A DNA stretch of 64,000 nt, from the NCBI RefSeq assembly GCF_004965515.1, contig NZ_SSHH01000001.1:1309037-1373036 (forward strand), in the 5' to 3' direction. Both the position numbers and the translations under genes were made by a program. Positions 42,150 through 51,764 of the stretch are shown here, piece by piece; position 1 is the stretch's first letter, and every line of letters begins with the position of its first letter. The stretch is from Alteraurantiacibacter aquimixticola. GTDB lineage: Bacteria > Pseudomonadota > Alphaproteobacteria > Sphingomonadales > Sphingomonadaceae. A model generated the notes under the pieces. It was not told the DNA's origin. It saw only the letters and a list, made by a program, of their open reading frames with translations, and searched no databases.

Positions 42150-42629
42150 TTACAGCTGGCCGAGCATATGCTCCGCGCTTGAAACCTTGAACTGGCCGGG
42201 CTCTTCCACGTTGAGCTCGGTCACCACGCCATTGTCCACGATCATGGAATAGCGCTGGCCGCGCGTGCCCATGCCGAAGCCGCTGCCGTCCATCGTCAGG
42301 CCCACGGCTTGGGCGAAATCGCCATTGCCGTCTGCCAGCATGGTGATGTCGGACGAGCCGGAAGCATCGTTCCATGCGCCCATCACGAAGGCGTCGTTCA
42401 CCGCGGTGCAGGCAATCTCGTCCACGCCTTTTGCCTTCAGCTCGGCCGCCTTTTCGACATAGCCGGGCAGGTGCTTGGCGGAGCAAGTGGGGGTGAAGGC
42501 ACCGGGCACGGAGAACAGCGCCACCTTCTTGCCGGCGAAGAAATCGCCGCTCTGTACCTTGTCCGGCCCGTCCGCCGTGGCTTTCACCAGCGCTACGTCG
42601 GGCAGCTTGTCACCTTTGGAAATCGTCAT
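42150..42629 (-). CDS. Peroxiredoxin, Prx5/AhpE-like
   Basis: Reduces peroxides using a reactive Cys. 159 residues: peroxidatic Cys49 in VPGAFTPTCSAKHLP, a second Cys74 in EIACTAVND, and the Arg in GMGTRGQRYSMIV near 120. The resolving Cys of human PRDX5 near the C-terminus is absent (SSAEHMLGQL), so it is probably reduced by glutathione or glutaredoxin (1-Cys mechanism). A fused glutaredoxin domain, present in some relatives, is missing. ATG 42629; divergent from ahcY with 176 bases between. Confidence 0.93.
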   Translation of the reverse strand: MTISKGDKLPDVALVKATADGPDKVQSGDFFAGKKVALFSVPGAFTPTCSAKHLPGYVEKAAELKAKGVDEIACTAVNDAFVMGAWNDASGSSDITMLADGNGDFAQAVGLTMDGSGFGMGTRGQRYSMIVDNGVVTELNVEEPGQFKVSSAEHMLGQL

Positions 42630-42749
42630 GTGGGATAATCCTCCTGTCCCCCGTCCGACCTCACAGATAGGCGAGCCGCCGCAATGTGCAACCGAAAGGG
42701 CGGGGTTGTTACGCGGCGCGCACCTCATTATGTGCTGTTCCCGCAAAAC

Positions 42750-42774
42750 GCGTTGCATGGAGCCCCGGCGACGC
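42750..42774 (+). promoter_or_regulatory. Leader hairpin upstream of ahcY
   Basis: GCGTTGC (42750-42756) and GCGACGC (42768-42774) form a 7-bp stem with one U-G pair and an 11-base loop (ATGGAGCCCCG), 18 bases before the AGGAG of ahcY. Known SAH or SAM riboswitches occur at genes of this kind, but I cannot match this to one of them. Confidence 0.3.
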
Positions 42775-42805
42775 TTCACCCAACAGAGAGTCAGGAGAAG
42801 TGACC

Positions 42806-44212
42806 GTGGCCACTGCCGCTGCCGAAAAAGACTATATCGTCAAGGATATCAGCCTCGCCGAATATGGCCGGGACGAGATTGCCATTGCCGAAACCGAAAT
42901 GCCGGGCCTGATGGCCACGCGCGAGGAATATGGTGCCTCGCAGCCGCTGAAGGGCGCGCGCATCACCGGATCGCTGCACATGACGATCCAGACCGCCGTG
43001 CTGATCGAAACGCTGGTGGCGCTGGGCGCCGAAGTGCGCTGGGCGACCTGCAACATCTTCTCGACGCAGGATCATGCCGCCGCCGCCATTGCCGACCAGG
43101 GCATCCCCGTCTTCGCGATCAAGGGCGAGAGCCTGGCCGAATATTGGGACTATGTCGGCAAGATCTTCGATTGGGGCGATGACACCACTGCCAACATCAT
43201 TCTCGATGATGGCGGCGATGCAACCATGTTCGCCCTTTGGGGTGCGCGGATCGAAGCTGGCGAAACCATGCCCGAGCCGCAGAACGCCGAAGAAATCGAG
43301 ATGCAGCGTGCGCTGAAGGAATTCATCAAGCGCAAGCCCGGCTACCTCACCGAGAGTGTGAAGAACATCAAGGGCGTCTCCGAAGAGACGACCACCGGTG
43401 TCCACCGCCTGTACTCGCTCGCCAAGGCCGGCAAGCTGCCTTTCCCCGCGATCAACGTGAACGACAGTGTGACCAAGTCGAAGTTCGACAACCTCTACGG
43501 CTGCAAGGAATCGCTGGTCGACGCCATCCGCCGCGCCACCGACACCATGCTCGCCGGCAAGGTCGCCTGCGTCGCCGGCTTCGGCGATGTGGGCAAGGGC
43601 TCTGCGGATTCGCTGCGCAATGGCGGCGCCCGCGTGATGGTGACCGAAATCGACCCGATCTGCGCGCTGCAGGCGGCGATGGAAGGCTATGAAGTCGTCA
43701 CCATGGAAGAAGCGGTGAAGCGCTGCGACATCTTCTGCACCACCACCGGCAATGAAGACGTCATCACCGCAGAGCACATGAAGGCGATGAAGCCGATGAG
43801 CATCGTCTGCAATATCGGCCACTTCGACTCAGAGATCCAGATTTCCGCCCTCGACAATTACGACTGGAAGGAAATCAAGCCGGGTACGGACATCGTTACC
43901 TTCCCCGATGGCAAGCAGATCATCATCCTTGCCAAGGGTCGCCTGGTGAACCTGGGCTGCGCCACCGGCCATCCCAGCTTCGTGATGAGCTGTTCCTTCA
44001 CCAACCAGGTGCTGGCGCAGATCGAGCTGTTCAATAATCCCGGGCAGTATGAGAACGACGTCTATGTCCTGCCCAAGCACCTGGACGAGAAGGTGGCGGC
44101 GCTGCATCTCGACAAGCTGGGCGTGAAGCTCACCAAGCTGAGCCAGAAGCAGGCGGATTACATCGGCGTTCCGGTGGAAGGGCCGTTCAAGCCCGAGCAT
44201 TATCGCTACTGA
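42806..44212 (+). CDS. ahcY: Adenosylhomocysteinase
   Basis: Hydrolyses S-adenosylhomocysteine to adenosine and homocysteine, keeping methylation going. 468 residues; [48 protein letters not shown] (Lys/Asp active-site region), NAD loop [12 protein letters not shown] and the C-terminal Lys-Tyr KPEHYRY. The start is GTG 42806, eight bases after AGGAG; GTG 42800 is too close to it. It heads the conserved alphaproteobacterial block before divL. Confidence 0.97.
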   Translation: MATAAAEKDYIVKDISLAEYGRDEIAIAETEMPGLMATREEYGASQPLKGARITGSLHMTIQTAVLIETLVALGAEVRWATCNIFSTQDHAAAAIADQGIPVFAIKGESLAEYWDYVGKIFDWGDDTTANIILDDGGDATMFALWGARIEAGETMPEPQNAEEIEMQRALKEFIKRKPGYLTESVKNIKGVSEETTTGVHRLYSLAKAGKLPFPAINVNDSVTKSKFDNLYGCKESLVDAIRRATDTMLAGKVACVAGFGDVGKGSADSLRNGGARVMVTEIDPICALQAAMEGYEVVTMEEAVKRCDIFCTTTGNEDVITAEHMKAMKPMSIVCNIGHFDSEIQISALDNYDWKEIKPGTDIVTFPDGKQIIILAKGRLVNLGCATGHPSFVMSCSFTNQVLAQIELFNNPGQYENDVYVLPKHLDEKVAALHLDKLGVKLTKLSQKQADYIGVPVEGPFKPEHYRY

Positions 44213-44234
44213 TACGCGTAACTGCGTGAAAACC

Positions 44235-44276
44235 GGCGGGCGGGGCTCCACATTCGTGGAGTCTCGCCCGTCTGCC
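44235..44276 (+). terminator. Hairpin after ahcY
   Basis: GGGCGGGGCTCCAC and GTGGAGTCTCGCCCG pair around ATTC, with outer bases also complementary (GGC/GCC). It lies 22 bases after the ahcY stop and before the kinase gene. No T run, so termination strength is uncertain. Confidence 0.6.
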
Positions 44277-44313
44277 ATTGCATCGCCGCCCCCCCGGCAA
44301 TAGCTGTCACATC

Positions 44314-46656
44314 ATGGAACTCTCCCCATCAGCCATGGCGCTTGTCGGCCTGCTCCTCGCAGGCTGGACCTTCGGCGCCGTGTGGGTGGTGATCGCCGCG
44401 CAAAAACGCGCAAGACAGGCGCGGGCGGCGCGCTCGGCGGCAAGGCGCCTTGGGCGCATGATCGACGACTCCCCGGCCATTCCCATGCTTGTGCGCGGCG
44501 ATGGGCGGATCGAGGGGCCGGAGAGGCTGGCAGCGTGGCTTGGGCTGTCCCGCATGCCGGGCTTCGTCAGCGAGCTCAACTCAGGCGATGCCGGGCTGAT
44601 CGAGGAAGATCTCGAGCAATTGCGCGAGGCGATCCGGCGGACGCAGAAGACCGCAGCACCTTTCCGCATGGTCATCACTCCGCGCGGCTCCACCAAGAGC
44701 CTCGCCCTGCGCGGACAGCAGGCCGATCCTGCCGTCGCTCCTCCCGGATCCGCGCTGATCTGGTGGTTCGACTTCTCCGAAAGCCAGGGAGAACTCTCCC
44801 GCCTGCGTGCCGAAACTGCGCGGGCCCGCAACGATTTCGCCGCGCTTGTCGGACTTATCGAGGCCGCGCCCATGCCGATGTGGTTCCGCGGACCCGACAT
44901 GAAACTGCGCCTCGTGAACAGCGCCTATGTCGATGCGGTCGAGGCCGAGGATGCGGCGACGGCGGTCGAAGAACAGGTCGAGCTGATCGAGCCGGTGGAC
45001 GGCCTTTCGGCTGCGCAAGTGGCCAAGCAATCGCGCGACAAGGACCTGCCGGTGGAACGCATCGTGCAGGCCACCATCGGCAATCAGCGCCGCACCTTGC
45101 GGGTCAGCGACCTGCCGCTGGGCGAGGAGGGCGTGGCCGGTTACGCCATCGATATCGAGGAAATGGAAGAGCAGGCTCGTGCCCTGCGCGCCTTCCGCGA
45201 AGCGCAACGCTCCATGCTCGACCAGCTCTCTGTCGGTGTGGCGCAGTTCGATGCCGACCAGCGCCTGGCCTTCGCCAACCAGCCTTTCCAGCGCATCTTC
45301 GCCCTGCCTGCGGCGGCGCAACTCGACCCGCCCGATTTCGACCGCTTCCTCGACATGGCGCGCGACAAGGCGCGCCTGCCCGAAGTACGCGACTTTCCCG
45401 AATGGCGCGCCGAATTGCGCGGATGGTTCCTGCGCGATGCACCGCAGGAGGATGGCTGGACGCTGTCGGACGGCACGCATTTGCGTATCGTCGCGCAGCC
45501 CATGCCGGACGGATCGCTGGTGATGGTGGCCGAGGACCGCTCCGAACAGCTGGCGCTTTCAGCGATGCGCGACACGCTGCTGCGCACCCGGACCGCCACG
45601 TTCGACAGCCTGTTCGAATCGCTCGCCGTCTTTTCGCCCGATGGCCGTATGCAATTGTGGAACCGGCGCTTCCCGCAGGTCTGGGGCATCGACGAGGAAT
45701 TCATGGACGAGCATCCGCATGTCGACGGCCTTCTCGATCGTATCCAGCAAGTGCTCGCACGCCCCGGCCAGCGCGCCGCGATCGGGGAGGTTGTGCGCTC
45801 CGCCACGCTCGATCGCAAACAACGCGGCGGACGGGTGCAGCTCGCCGACGGACGCACGCTGGAATTCGCCGGCGTACCGCTGCCCGATGGCAATGGGCTG
45901 CTGACCGTTCTCGACGTCACCGATTCCACCAAGGCCGAAGCCGCGCTGCGCGAACGCAATACAGCGCTGGAGGAAGCCGATGCGGTGAAGACGCGCTTCC
46001 TCGCCAACATGTCCTACGAATTCCGTACGCCGCTAACCTCGATCGGTGGTTTTGCCGAGCTGCTGCAGTCGGGCGTGGCGGGCGAGCTGTCGGAACGCGG
46101 CAAGGAATATGTCAGCGCCATTGTCGCCAGCGTGGAGCGGCTGACCGCGCAGATCGAAAGCGTGCTCGACCTGACGCAGAGCGAAGCGGGCCTGTTGCCT
46201 ATCGCCACCGAGGAGGTGGACCTGCTCTCCTTCGTCACCACCGTGGTGCGCGAGCGCGAGGAGGCAATCGAGGCGAAGGATGTGACGGTCGACCTGCGCG
46301 GCGACAAGAGCGCAGGCCATGTGATGGCGGACCGCCGCCAGCTGAGCCGCGCTATCGGTAACATCCTCGACAATGCGATTGCTGCCGTGCCCGAGAAGGA
46401 CGGTCGCATCCTTGTGATGCTGCAGCGGCGCACCAACAGCGTGCGCGTTGTGATTTCCGACAATGGCCCGGGCATGCAGCCGGGCGAGCTGGCCCGCGCG
46501 CTCGATGGCTATGGCTTGTCGGGCGATGGCAGCGGCACGGAAAAGCGCGGGCTGGGCCTGCCTTTGGCGCGCCAGCTGATCGAGGCGCATGGCGGCAGGC
46601 TGGATATCCAGTCCGAAAAGGGCGCGGGCACCACCGCGACCGTTATCCTGCCGTGA
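44314..46656 (+). CDS. divL: DivL-like PAS sensor kinase with Tyr in place of the phospho-His
   Basis: 780 residues. One N-terminal membrane helix (about 5-27), then a Pro/Ala-rich and PAS-rich region (PAS-like units near 180, 300-400 and 420-540), a dimerisation helix, and an HATPase domain with N-box AIGNILDNAIAAV, G1 DNGPGMQPGEL and G2 GLGLPLARQLIEAHGG. The H-box reads NMSYEFRTPLTSI: Tyr568 stands where His is phosphorylated in normal kinases. Caulobacter DivL, which controls CckA/CtrA during the cell cycle, shows the same swap. Gene context (ahcY before, tsaE-amgK-murU-addBA-trxA after) also fits divL. The GTG of tsaE overlaps its stop. Confidence 0.85.
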   Translation: MELSPSAMALVGLLLAGWTFGAVWVVIAAQKRARQARAARSAARRLGRMIDDSPAIPMLVRGDGRIEGPERLAAWLGLSRMPGFVSELNSGDAGLIEEDLEQLREAIRRTQKTAAPFRMVITPRGSTKSLALRGQQADPAVAPPGSALIWWFDFSESQGELSRLRAETARARNDFAALVGLIEAAPMPMWFRGPDMKLRLVNSAYVDAVEAEDAATAVEEQVELIEPVDGLSAAQVAKQSRDKDLPVERIVQATIGNQRRTLRVSDLPLGEEGVAGYAIDIEEMEEQARALRAFREAQRSMLDQLSVGVAQFDADQRLAFANQPFQRIFALPAAAQLDPPDFDRFLDMARDKARLPEVRDFPEWRAELRGWFLRDAPQEDGWTLSDGTHLRIVAQPMPDGSLVMVAEDRSEQLALSAMRDTLLRTRTATFDSLFESLAVFSPDGRMQLWNRRFPQVWGIDEEFMDEHPHVDGLLDRIQQVLARPGQRAAIGEVVRSATLDRKQRGGRVQLADGRTLEFAGVPLPDGNGLLTVLDVTDSTKAEAALRERNTALEEADAVKTRFLANMSYEFRTPLTSIGGFAELLQSGVAGELSERGKEYVSAIVASVERLTAQIESVLDLTQSEAGLLPIATEEVDLLSFVTTVVREREEAIEAKDVTVDLRGDKSAGHVMADRRQLSRAIGNILDNAIAAVPEKDGRILVMLQRRTNSVRVVISDNGPGMQPGELARALDGYGLSGDGSGTEKRGLGLPLARQLIEAHGGRLDIQSEKGAGTTATVILP

Positions 46657-47096
46657 TCGTCGACCTGCCGGACCTCGCGGCGATGGAAGCCTTCGGCGTG
46701 CGGATCGCGAAGCAACTCCGCGCGGGTGACGTCGTGGCGCTTACCGGCGGGCTGGGGGCGGGCAAGACCACGCTCTCTCGGGCCATTTTGGCGTCGCTCG
46801 GCCATGCGGGCGAAGTCCCGTCGCCGACCTTCACGATCATCGAGACCTATGATCCGCCTTCCGTCCGCTTGCCCGTGGTGCATGCGGATTTCTACCGCCT
46901 GGAAGACCCAAGCGAGGTGGAGGAGATCGGGCTCGACGATTATCGCGAGGGCGCGGTGCTGCTGGCCGAATGGCCCGACCATGCCGGCGGCTTCGCGCAT
47001 GAGGCGGGCTGCCTTTCCATCGCGCTGGAAATCTGTGGTGAAGGGCGCAAGGCGATTGTCGAATGCGGGACCGATTGGCTAGGGCGGGAACCATGA
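46653..47096 (+). CDS. tsaE: tRNA threonylcarbamoyladenosine biosynthesis ATPase TsaE
   Basis: Helper ATPase of the TsaB-TsaD complex that makes t6A37 in tRNAs reading ANN codons. 147 residues: P-loop TGGLGAGKTTLSRAIL near residue 31, SPTFTIIETY and VHADFYRLEDP, all family hallmarks. GTG start at 46653 overlaps the TGA of the kinase gene; its own TGA overlaps the ATG of amgK. Confidence 0.95.
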   Translation: MIVDLPDLAAMEAFGVRIAKQLRAGDVVALTGGLGAGKTTLSRAILASLGHAGEVPSPTFTIIETYDPPSVRLPVVHADFYRLEDPSEVEEIGLDDYREGAVLLAEWPDHAGGFAHEAGCLSIALEICGEGRKAIVECGTDWLGREP

Positions 47097-48070
47097 GCGC
47101 AGAGCTGCCCGCGGGCGTCGAATCATTCCTGGAACAGGCCGGTTGGGGCGATGCGGATATCGTGCCGCTGCCCGGTGATGCCAGCTTCCGCCGCTATTTC
47201 CGCATCCATCGTGGTGACGAAACGGCCCTGCTGATGGACGCACCGCCCCCGCATGAGGATCCGCGGCCCTTCCTGCATGTCGGCCATTGGTTGATCGAAC
47301 ACGGCCACCATGCTCCCGCCATTCATGCTGAGGATGCCGCACGCGGCCTCGTGCTCATCGAGGATTTCGGCACGGACCGCATGCGTGATTGGCTGGACGA
47401 GAACCCGCAGGCAGAGGAAGCGACCTATGTCAGGGCGATCGATACGCTGGTGGAGCTGCACAAGTCGCCGCCGGGACCGTTCGAGCCCTATGACATGCCC
47501 ACCTATCTGCGCGAGACGCGGCTGTTCACCGAATGGTTCTGCCCCGCCGCCGGTATGGAAGTGGACGAGGCGGGACACGATGCCGCCTGGGAAGAGGCGC
47601 TGACGCCCCTGCTGGATCGCCAGCAACCGGGTGTCACCGTGCTGCGGGACTATCATGCAGAGAACATCATGCTGCTGCCCGGGGGCGGGCAGGGCCTGAT
47701 CGATTTCCAGGACGCGCTGATCGGCCACCCGGCCTATGACGTCGTCTCCCTGCTGCAGGATGCCCGTCGTGACGTCACGCCTGCGCTCGAAGCGGCTATG
47801 CTGGAGCACTATAAGGCCGCGACCGGGGTGGGCGATGAATTCGCCGCCGACTACGCGTTGCTGGGCGCGCAGCGGAACGCCAAGATCGTCGGCATCTTCA
47901 CGAGGCTTTGGAAGCGTGACGCCAAGCCGCGCTACCTCTCCATGATCCCGCGCGTATGGGAAGCGCTGGAGCGCGACCTTGCCCATCCCGCGCTTGCCCC
48001 CGTGGCGTCATGGTTTGATGCCAATGTTCCGGCCGAATGGCGCGAGAGACGCGGTGGAGGCTTGGGATGA
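47093..48070 (+). CDS. amgK: N-acetylmuramate/N-acetylglucosamine kinase
   Basis: Aminoglycoside-phosphotransferase-fold sugar kinase that phosphorylates MurNAc at the anomeric position in the peptidoglycan recycling path that bypasses MurA. 325 residues: N-lobe GDASFRRYFRI, catalytic loop LRDYHAENIMLL near residue 186, and Mg-site GLIDFQDALIGHPAYDVVSLL. ATG 47093 overlaps the tsaE stop; murU follows with another ATGA overlap, supporting the joint AmgK-MurU function. Confidence 0.93.
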   Translation: MSAELPAGVESFLEQAGWGDADIVPLPGDASFRRYFRIHRGDETALLMDAPPPHEDPRPFLHVGHWLIEHGHHAPAIHAEDAARGLVLIEDFGTDRMRDWLDENPQAEEATYVRAIDTLVELHKSPPGPFEPYDMPTYLRETRLFTEWFCPAAGMEVDEAGHDAAWEEALTPLLDRQQPGVTVLRDYHAENIMLLPGGGQGLIDFQDALIGHPAYDVVSLLQDARRDVTPALEAAMLEHYKAATGVGDEFAADYALLGAQRNAKIVGIFTRLWKRDAKPRYLSMIPRVWEALERDLAHPALAPVASWFDANVPAEWRERRGGGLG

Positions 48071-48798
48071 GCGCATCCGGGGAGAGGAAGCTGGCGTCGG
48101 ACACGGCGATGGTGATGGCCGCCGGCCTCGGCAAGCGCATGCGCCCGCTCACCGCCACACAGCCGAAGCCGATGGTGCGCATCGCCGGCAAGCCGCTGAT
48201 CGACCATGCGCTCGATCGCCTGGCCGAAGCCGGCATCGCCCGCGCGGTGGTCAATGTCCACTACCTCGCCGATGCGCTGGAAGCCCATGTGAGAGAGCGC
48301 AAGGCTCCCGAGATCGTGATTTCGGACGAGCGAACCTTGCTGCTGGAAACCGGCGGCGGCCTGGTGAAGGCGCAGGGCCAGCTCCCCGATCCCTTCTTTT
48401 GCCTCAATTCGGATAATCTGTGGCTCGACGGGCCGAAGAACGCTTTCGCCGATCTGTCCGCCATGTGGGATGCTTCGCGCATGGATGCGCTGCTTCTGCT
48501 GGTGCCGCACAAGGGCGCGAGCAATTTTGCCGGCAAGGGCGACTTCCACATGGATGCGCTGGGCCGCCTGCGCCGCCGCCGTTCTGGCCGGATCGCGCCC
48601 TACATCTTCACCGGTATCCAGCTCGTCTCCAAGCGCCTGCTGCGCGATGCGCCCGAGGGGCCGTTTTCTACGAACATCCTGTGGGATCGCGCAATCGAGG
48701 AAGAGCGGCTGTTCGGCTGCGCCTTCACCGGACGCTGGTTCGAAGTCGGCACGCCGCAAGCCATCGTTCCGACAGAGCTGGCGCTGCGCGAAGCCTGA
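48067..48798 (+). CDS. murU: N-acetylmuramate alpha-1-phosphate uridylyltransferase
   Basis: Makes UDP-MurNAc from MurNAc-1-phosphate and UTP, using the product of AmgK. 243 residues, nucleotidyltransferase fold: AMVMAAGLGKRMRPLTATQPKPM near the N-terminus with the GxGKRM loop, Lys of KPM, and the metal-binding NSDNLW near residue 118. Stop/start overlaps on both sides (ATGA upstream, TGATG downstream). Confidence 0.94.
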   Translation: MSASGERKLASDTAMVMAAGLGKRMRPLTATQPKPMVRIAGKPLIDHALDRLAEAGIARAVVNVHYLADALEAHVRERKAPEIVISDERTLLLETGGGLVKAQGQLPDPFFCLNSDNLWLDGPKNAFADLSAMWDASRMDALLLLVPHKGASNFAGKGDFHMDALGRLRRRRSGRIAPYIFTGIQLVSKRLLRDAPEGPFSTNILWDRAIEEERLFGCAFTGRWFEVGTPQAIVPTELALREA

Positions 48799-51764
48799 TG
48801 GCGGGCGCGCGGCCGGAGATATATTCCATCGCCGCGCATCGCGGCTTTGCCGATGCGCTGGTGGCGGGCTTGGTCCCGCGCTATTCGGAAGCCCACTTCG
48901 GCCTTGCCCGCACCACGCTGATCCTGCCCAGCGCGCGCGCCATGCGCACGATGGGGGAGGCCTTCATCCGTCATTTCGGCGAGCACGGGCAGCAGGGCCT
49001 GCTGATGCCGCGCATGGCGGTGGTGGGCGACCTTGATCTCGATGAAACGCTCGGCCCGCTGCTCGACAGCCTCGGCGCCGCGCTCGACGTGCCGCCCGCC
49101 GCCGATCCGACCTATCGCTGGCTGCGCCTTGCGGAACTGATCCGCAAGCACCGGGGCGACGGTGCGCCGGGAGAGGCGGGCCTGCTGCGCCTCGCTTTCA
49201 CCATGGGGCAGGTGATGGACCGGCTGCTGGTGGAGGATATCGCTCCCGAGCAGCTGGTGAAGAAGGAAGTGCTCGACCTGCTGCCGGAGGTGTCGACCCA
49301 CTGGATCCATGGGCTCAAGCTGTTCATGGCGGTGCAGGATGACTGGCTGGAGGAATTGCAGGAACGCGGCGAGGTCGATGCGGCGACCAGGCGAAACCTG
49401 CTGTTCGACGCGGCGGCACAGCGGCTGCGCGAGAATCCGCCCGCGACGCCGATCATCGCCGCCGGTGTCACCAGCGCCGCGCCCGCCTTGGCGCGCTTGC
49501 TGCGGGTGATTGCCGACCTGCCGCAAGGTGCGGTGGTACTCCCCGATCTCGACCTGTCGATGTCGCAGGAAGTGTGGGACGAGTTGGGAGAGGCCGACGG
49601 GCAGGGCGCGGAAACGCCCTTTGCGCGCGACGACGCGCTGACCCATCCGCAATATCATTTGAAGCTGCTGCTCAACCGCATGGGCGTCGCCCGTGCCGAG
49701 GTGGAGCCATGGCACCGCGCGGGACTGGGCAAGGGCCCGCCGGAGCGCAGCCATGCGATTTCCAGCCTGTTCCTGCCGCCCGAAGCGAGCAAGGCCTGGG
49801 CTGAACTGCCTTCCGAGAAACGCCGCCTCGCCGGTGTGCGGATGATGGAATGCGCGCATCCGGAGGAGGAGGCGCAGGCGATCGCCTTGCTGGTGCGGCA
49901 GGCGCTGGAGGAACCGGGCAAGCGCGTGGCGGTGATCACCCCCGATCGCGGGCTGGCGGGCCGGGTGGTGCAGCATTTGAAACGCTGGAATATCGAGGCG
50001 GACGACACAGCTGGCCGGCCGCTGGCGCAGACCCCGGCGGGCCGCGTGCTGCTGCTGCTGGCGGAGGTCGCGGCGGACCAGGCCTCACCGGTGGAGCTGG
50101 TGGCGCTGCTCGAACATCCGCTGGTCCGACGTGGTGAGCAGCGCGAGGCCTGGCTCAAGGCCGCCCGCGCGCTTGAACTGCGGCTGCGCGGCCCGCGTCC
50201 CGAACCGGGGCTGGAACCCCTGCGCGCGCTGGCCGTCGCCGCGGGCCATGGCGACTGGTGGCAGGAGGTCGAGACGATACTCGGCCCGCTGATGCTGCCG
50301 CCGGAGCAAAAGCTCGGCCTCGCCGAGGCGCTCGACTTGCTGGCCACTGCGGGCGAGGCCCTGTGCGGCGAGGACCTGTGGTCGCAGGAAGACGGCCGCA
50401 CGCTGGCGCGCATGGTCGAGAACCTGCGCCTCCATGCGCGCGCCACCGAAACACGGCTCGCGGTCGAGGAACTGCCCGGTGTTCTGCGCGATGCAATGGA
50501 CCGGGAGGCGGTGCGCCCTCCCTATGGCGGCCATCCGCGCATCGCCCTTTACGGCCTGCTCGAAAGCCGCATGACCCGCGCCGACCTCGTGATTTGCGCC
50601 GGGCTCAACGAAGGGACCTGGCCTGCCACGCCTGCTGCGGATCCGGTGCTGGCACCTGCCATCCTGCGCGTGCTGGGCGTGCCGGGAGCGGACTTCCGCA
50701 TCGGCCTTGCCGCGCATGACCTTGCAGGAGCCCTGGGTGCGCCCGAAGTCGTGCTCAGCCGGGCGCAGCGCGACGCGGGCGGCCCCGTGATCGCCTCGCG
50801 CTTCTGGCTGCGCGTGCAGGCGCTGCTCGGGCGCGATCTGCTGCCGCGCTATATGGATGGCGAGATCGTGTCGATGGCGCAGGCGGTGGATGAGGGGGAG
50901 AGCCTGCCCGCCCATCCGCGCCCCGATCCCAAGCCAACAGCGGCACAGCGGCGCGAAAACCTCAGCGTTACCGCGCTCGACCGGCTGCGCAGCGATCCCT
51001 ACCAGTTCTACGCGCAGAAGATCCTCAAGCTGCGTGAGCTCGACCTGCTCGATGCCGAACCCTCGCCCGCATGGCAGGGCACGCTCGCCCATGCGATCCT
51101 CGAACAATGGCACCAGGGCACCGGGACGCTCGAGGAGCTGGCGGAGCATCACTTGCACGAAATGCGCGCCCACCCGCTGATGCGGGCGCTGTGGCGGCCG
51201 CGGCTGATGAAGGCGCTCGAATGGATCAAGGCGCAGATCGAGGCCGATCCCGCACGCGTTCCCGTGGCGTGGGAGGTGGAGGGCGAGGTCACTTTCAAGG
51301 GCGTGACAATCACCGGCAAGGCCGACCGGATCGACCTGCTGCCCGACCGCAGCCTCGCCATTGTCGATTACAAGACCGGCTCTCCGCCATCAGGCAGGGA
51401 GGTGGAGGCGGGCTTTGCCATGCAGCTGGGTACGCTGGGCCTGATGGCGACGGAAGGCGCGTTCGGCGATGTGCGCGGCAAGCCTGCGGTGTTCGAATAC
51501 TGGTCGCTAGGGAAGAGCGATACGAGCGAAACGGGCTTCGGTTATATCAAGACGCCGCTGAAAATCGGCAACAAGCGCACCGGGATCGCAGCGGACAAGT
51601 TCCTGCCCGAAGCACAGCGCTTCCTCACCGATGCCATCGACCGTTGGATCCTCGGCGAGGAAGGCTTCACCGCAAGGCTCAACCCGGCGGCCAAGGTCTA
51701 TGCCGAATACGACCATCTGATGCGGCTCGACGAGTGGATGGGCCGCGAGGACGGCGACGCATGA
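48798..51764 (+). CDS. addB: Double-strand break repair protein AddB
   Basis: Subunit of the AddAB helicase-nuclease that processes double-strand ends for RecA. 988 residues. As in alphaproteobacterial AddB, no intact Walker A loop is seen at the N-terminus (LARTTLILPSARAMRTMGEAF), so the helicase core is degenerate. The C-terminal PD-(D/E)xK nuclease is clear: LDRLRSDPYQFYAQKIL, TGKADRIDLLPDRSLAIVDYK near residues 836-856. ATG 48798 overlaps the murU stop (TGATG). Its TGA overlaps the addA ATG. Confidence 0.94.
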   Translation: MAGARPEIYSIAAHRGFADALVAGLVPRYSEAHFGLARTTLILPSARAMRTMGEAFIRHFGEHGQQGLLMPRMAVVGDLDLDETLGPLLDSLGAALDVPPAADPTYRWLRLAELIRKHRGDGAPGEAGLLRLAFTMGQVMDRLLVEDIAPEQLVKKEVLDLLPEVSTHWIHGLKLFMAVQDDWLEELQERGEVDAATRRNLLFDAAAQRLRENPPATPIIAAGVTSAAPALARLLRVIADLPQGAVVLPDLDLSMSQEVWDELGEADGQGAETPFARDDALTHPQYHLKLLLNRMGVARAEVEPWHRAGLGKGPPERSHAISSLFLPPEASKAWAELPSEKRRLAGVRMMECAHPEEEAQAIALLVRQALEEPGKRVAVITPDRGLAGRVVQHLKRWNIEADDTAGRPLAQTPAGRVLLLLAEVAADQASPVELVALLEHPLVRRGEQREAWLKAARALELRLRGPRPEPGLEPLRALAVAAGHGDWWQEVETILGPLMLPPEQKLGLAEALDLLATAGEALCGEDLWSQEDGRTLARMVENLRLHARATETRLAVEELPGVLRDAMDREAVRPPYGGHPRIALYGLLESRMTRADLVICAGLNEGTWPATPAADPVLAPAILRVLGVPGADFRIGLAAHDLAGALGAPEVVLSRAQRDAGGPVIASRFWLRVQALLGRDLLPRYMDGEIVSMAQAVDEGESLPAHPRPDPKPTAAQRRENLSVTALDRLRSDPYQFYAQKILKLRELDLLDAEPSPAWQGTLAHAILEQWHQGTGTLEELAEHHLHEMRAHPLMRALWRPRLMKALEWIKAQIEADPARVPVAWEVEGEVTFKGVTITGKADRIDLLPDRSLAIVDYKTGSPPSGREVEAGFAMQLGTLGLMATEGAFGDVRGKPAVFEYWSLGKSDTSETGFGYIKTPLKIGNKRTGIAADKFLPEAQRFLTDAIDRWILGEEGFTARLNPAAKVYAEYDHLMRLDEWMGREDGDA

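Noticed and set aside
51071-51760. Upstream extension of the addA frame into addB
   Set aside because: The ATG at 51761 overlaps the addB stop as ATGA and matches the helicase N-terminus; the upstream part is out-of-frame addB.
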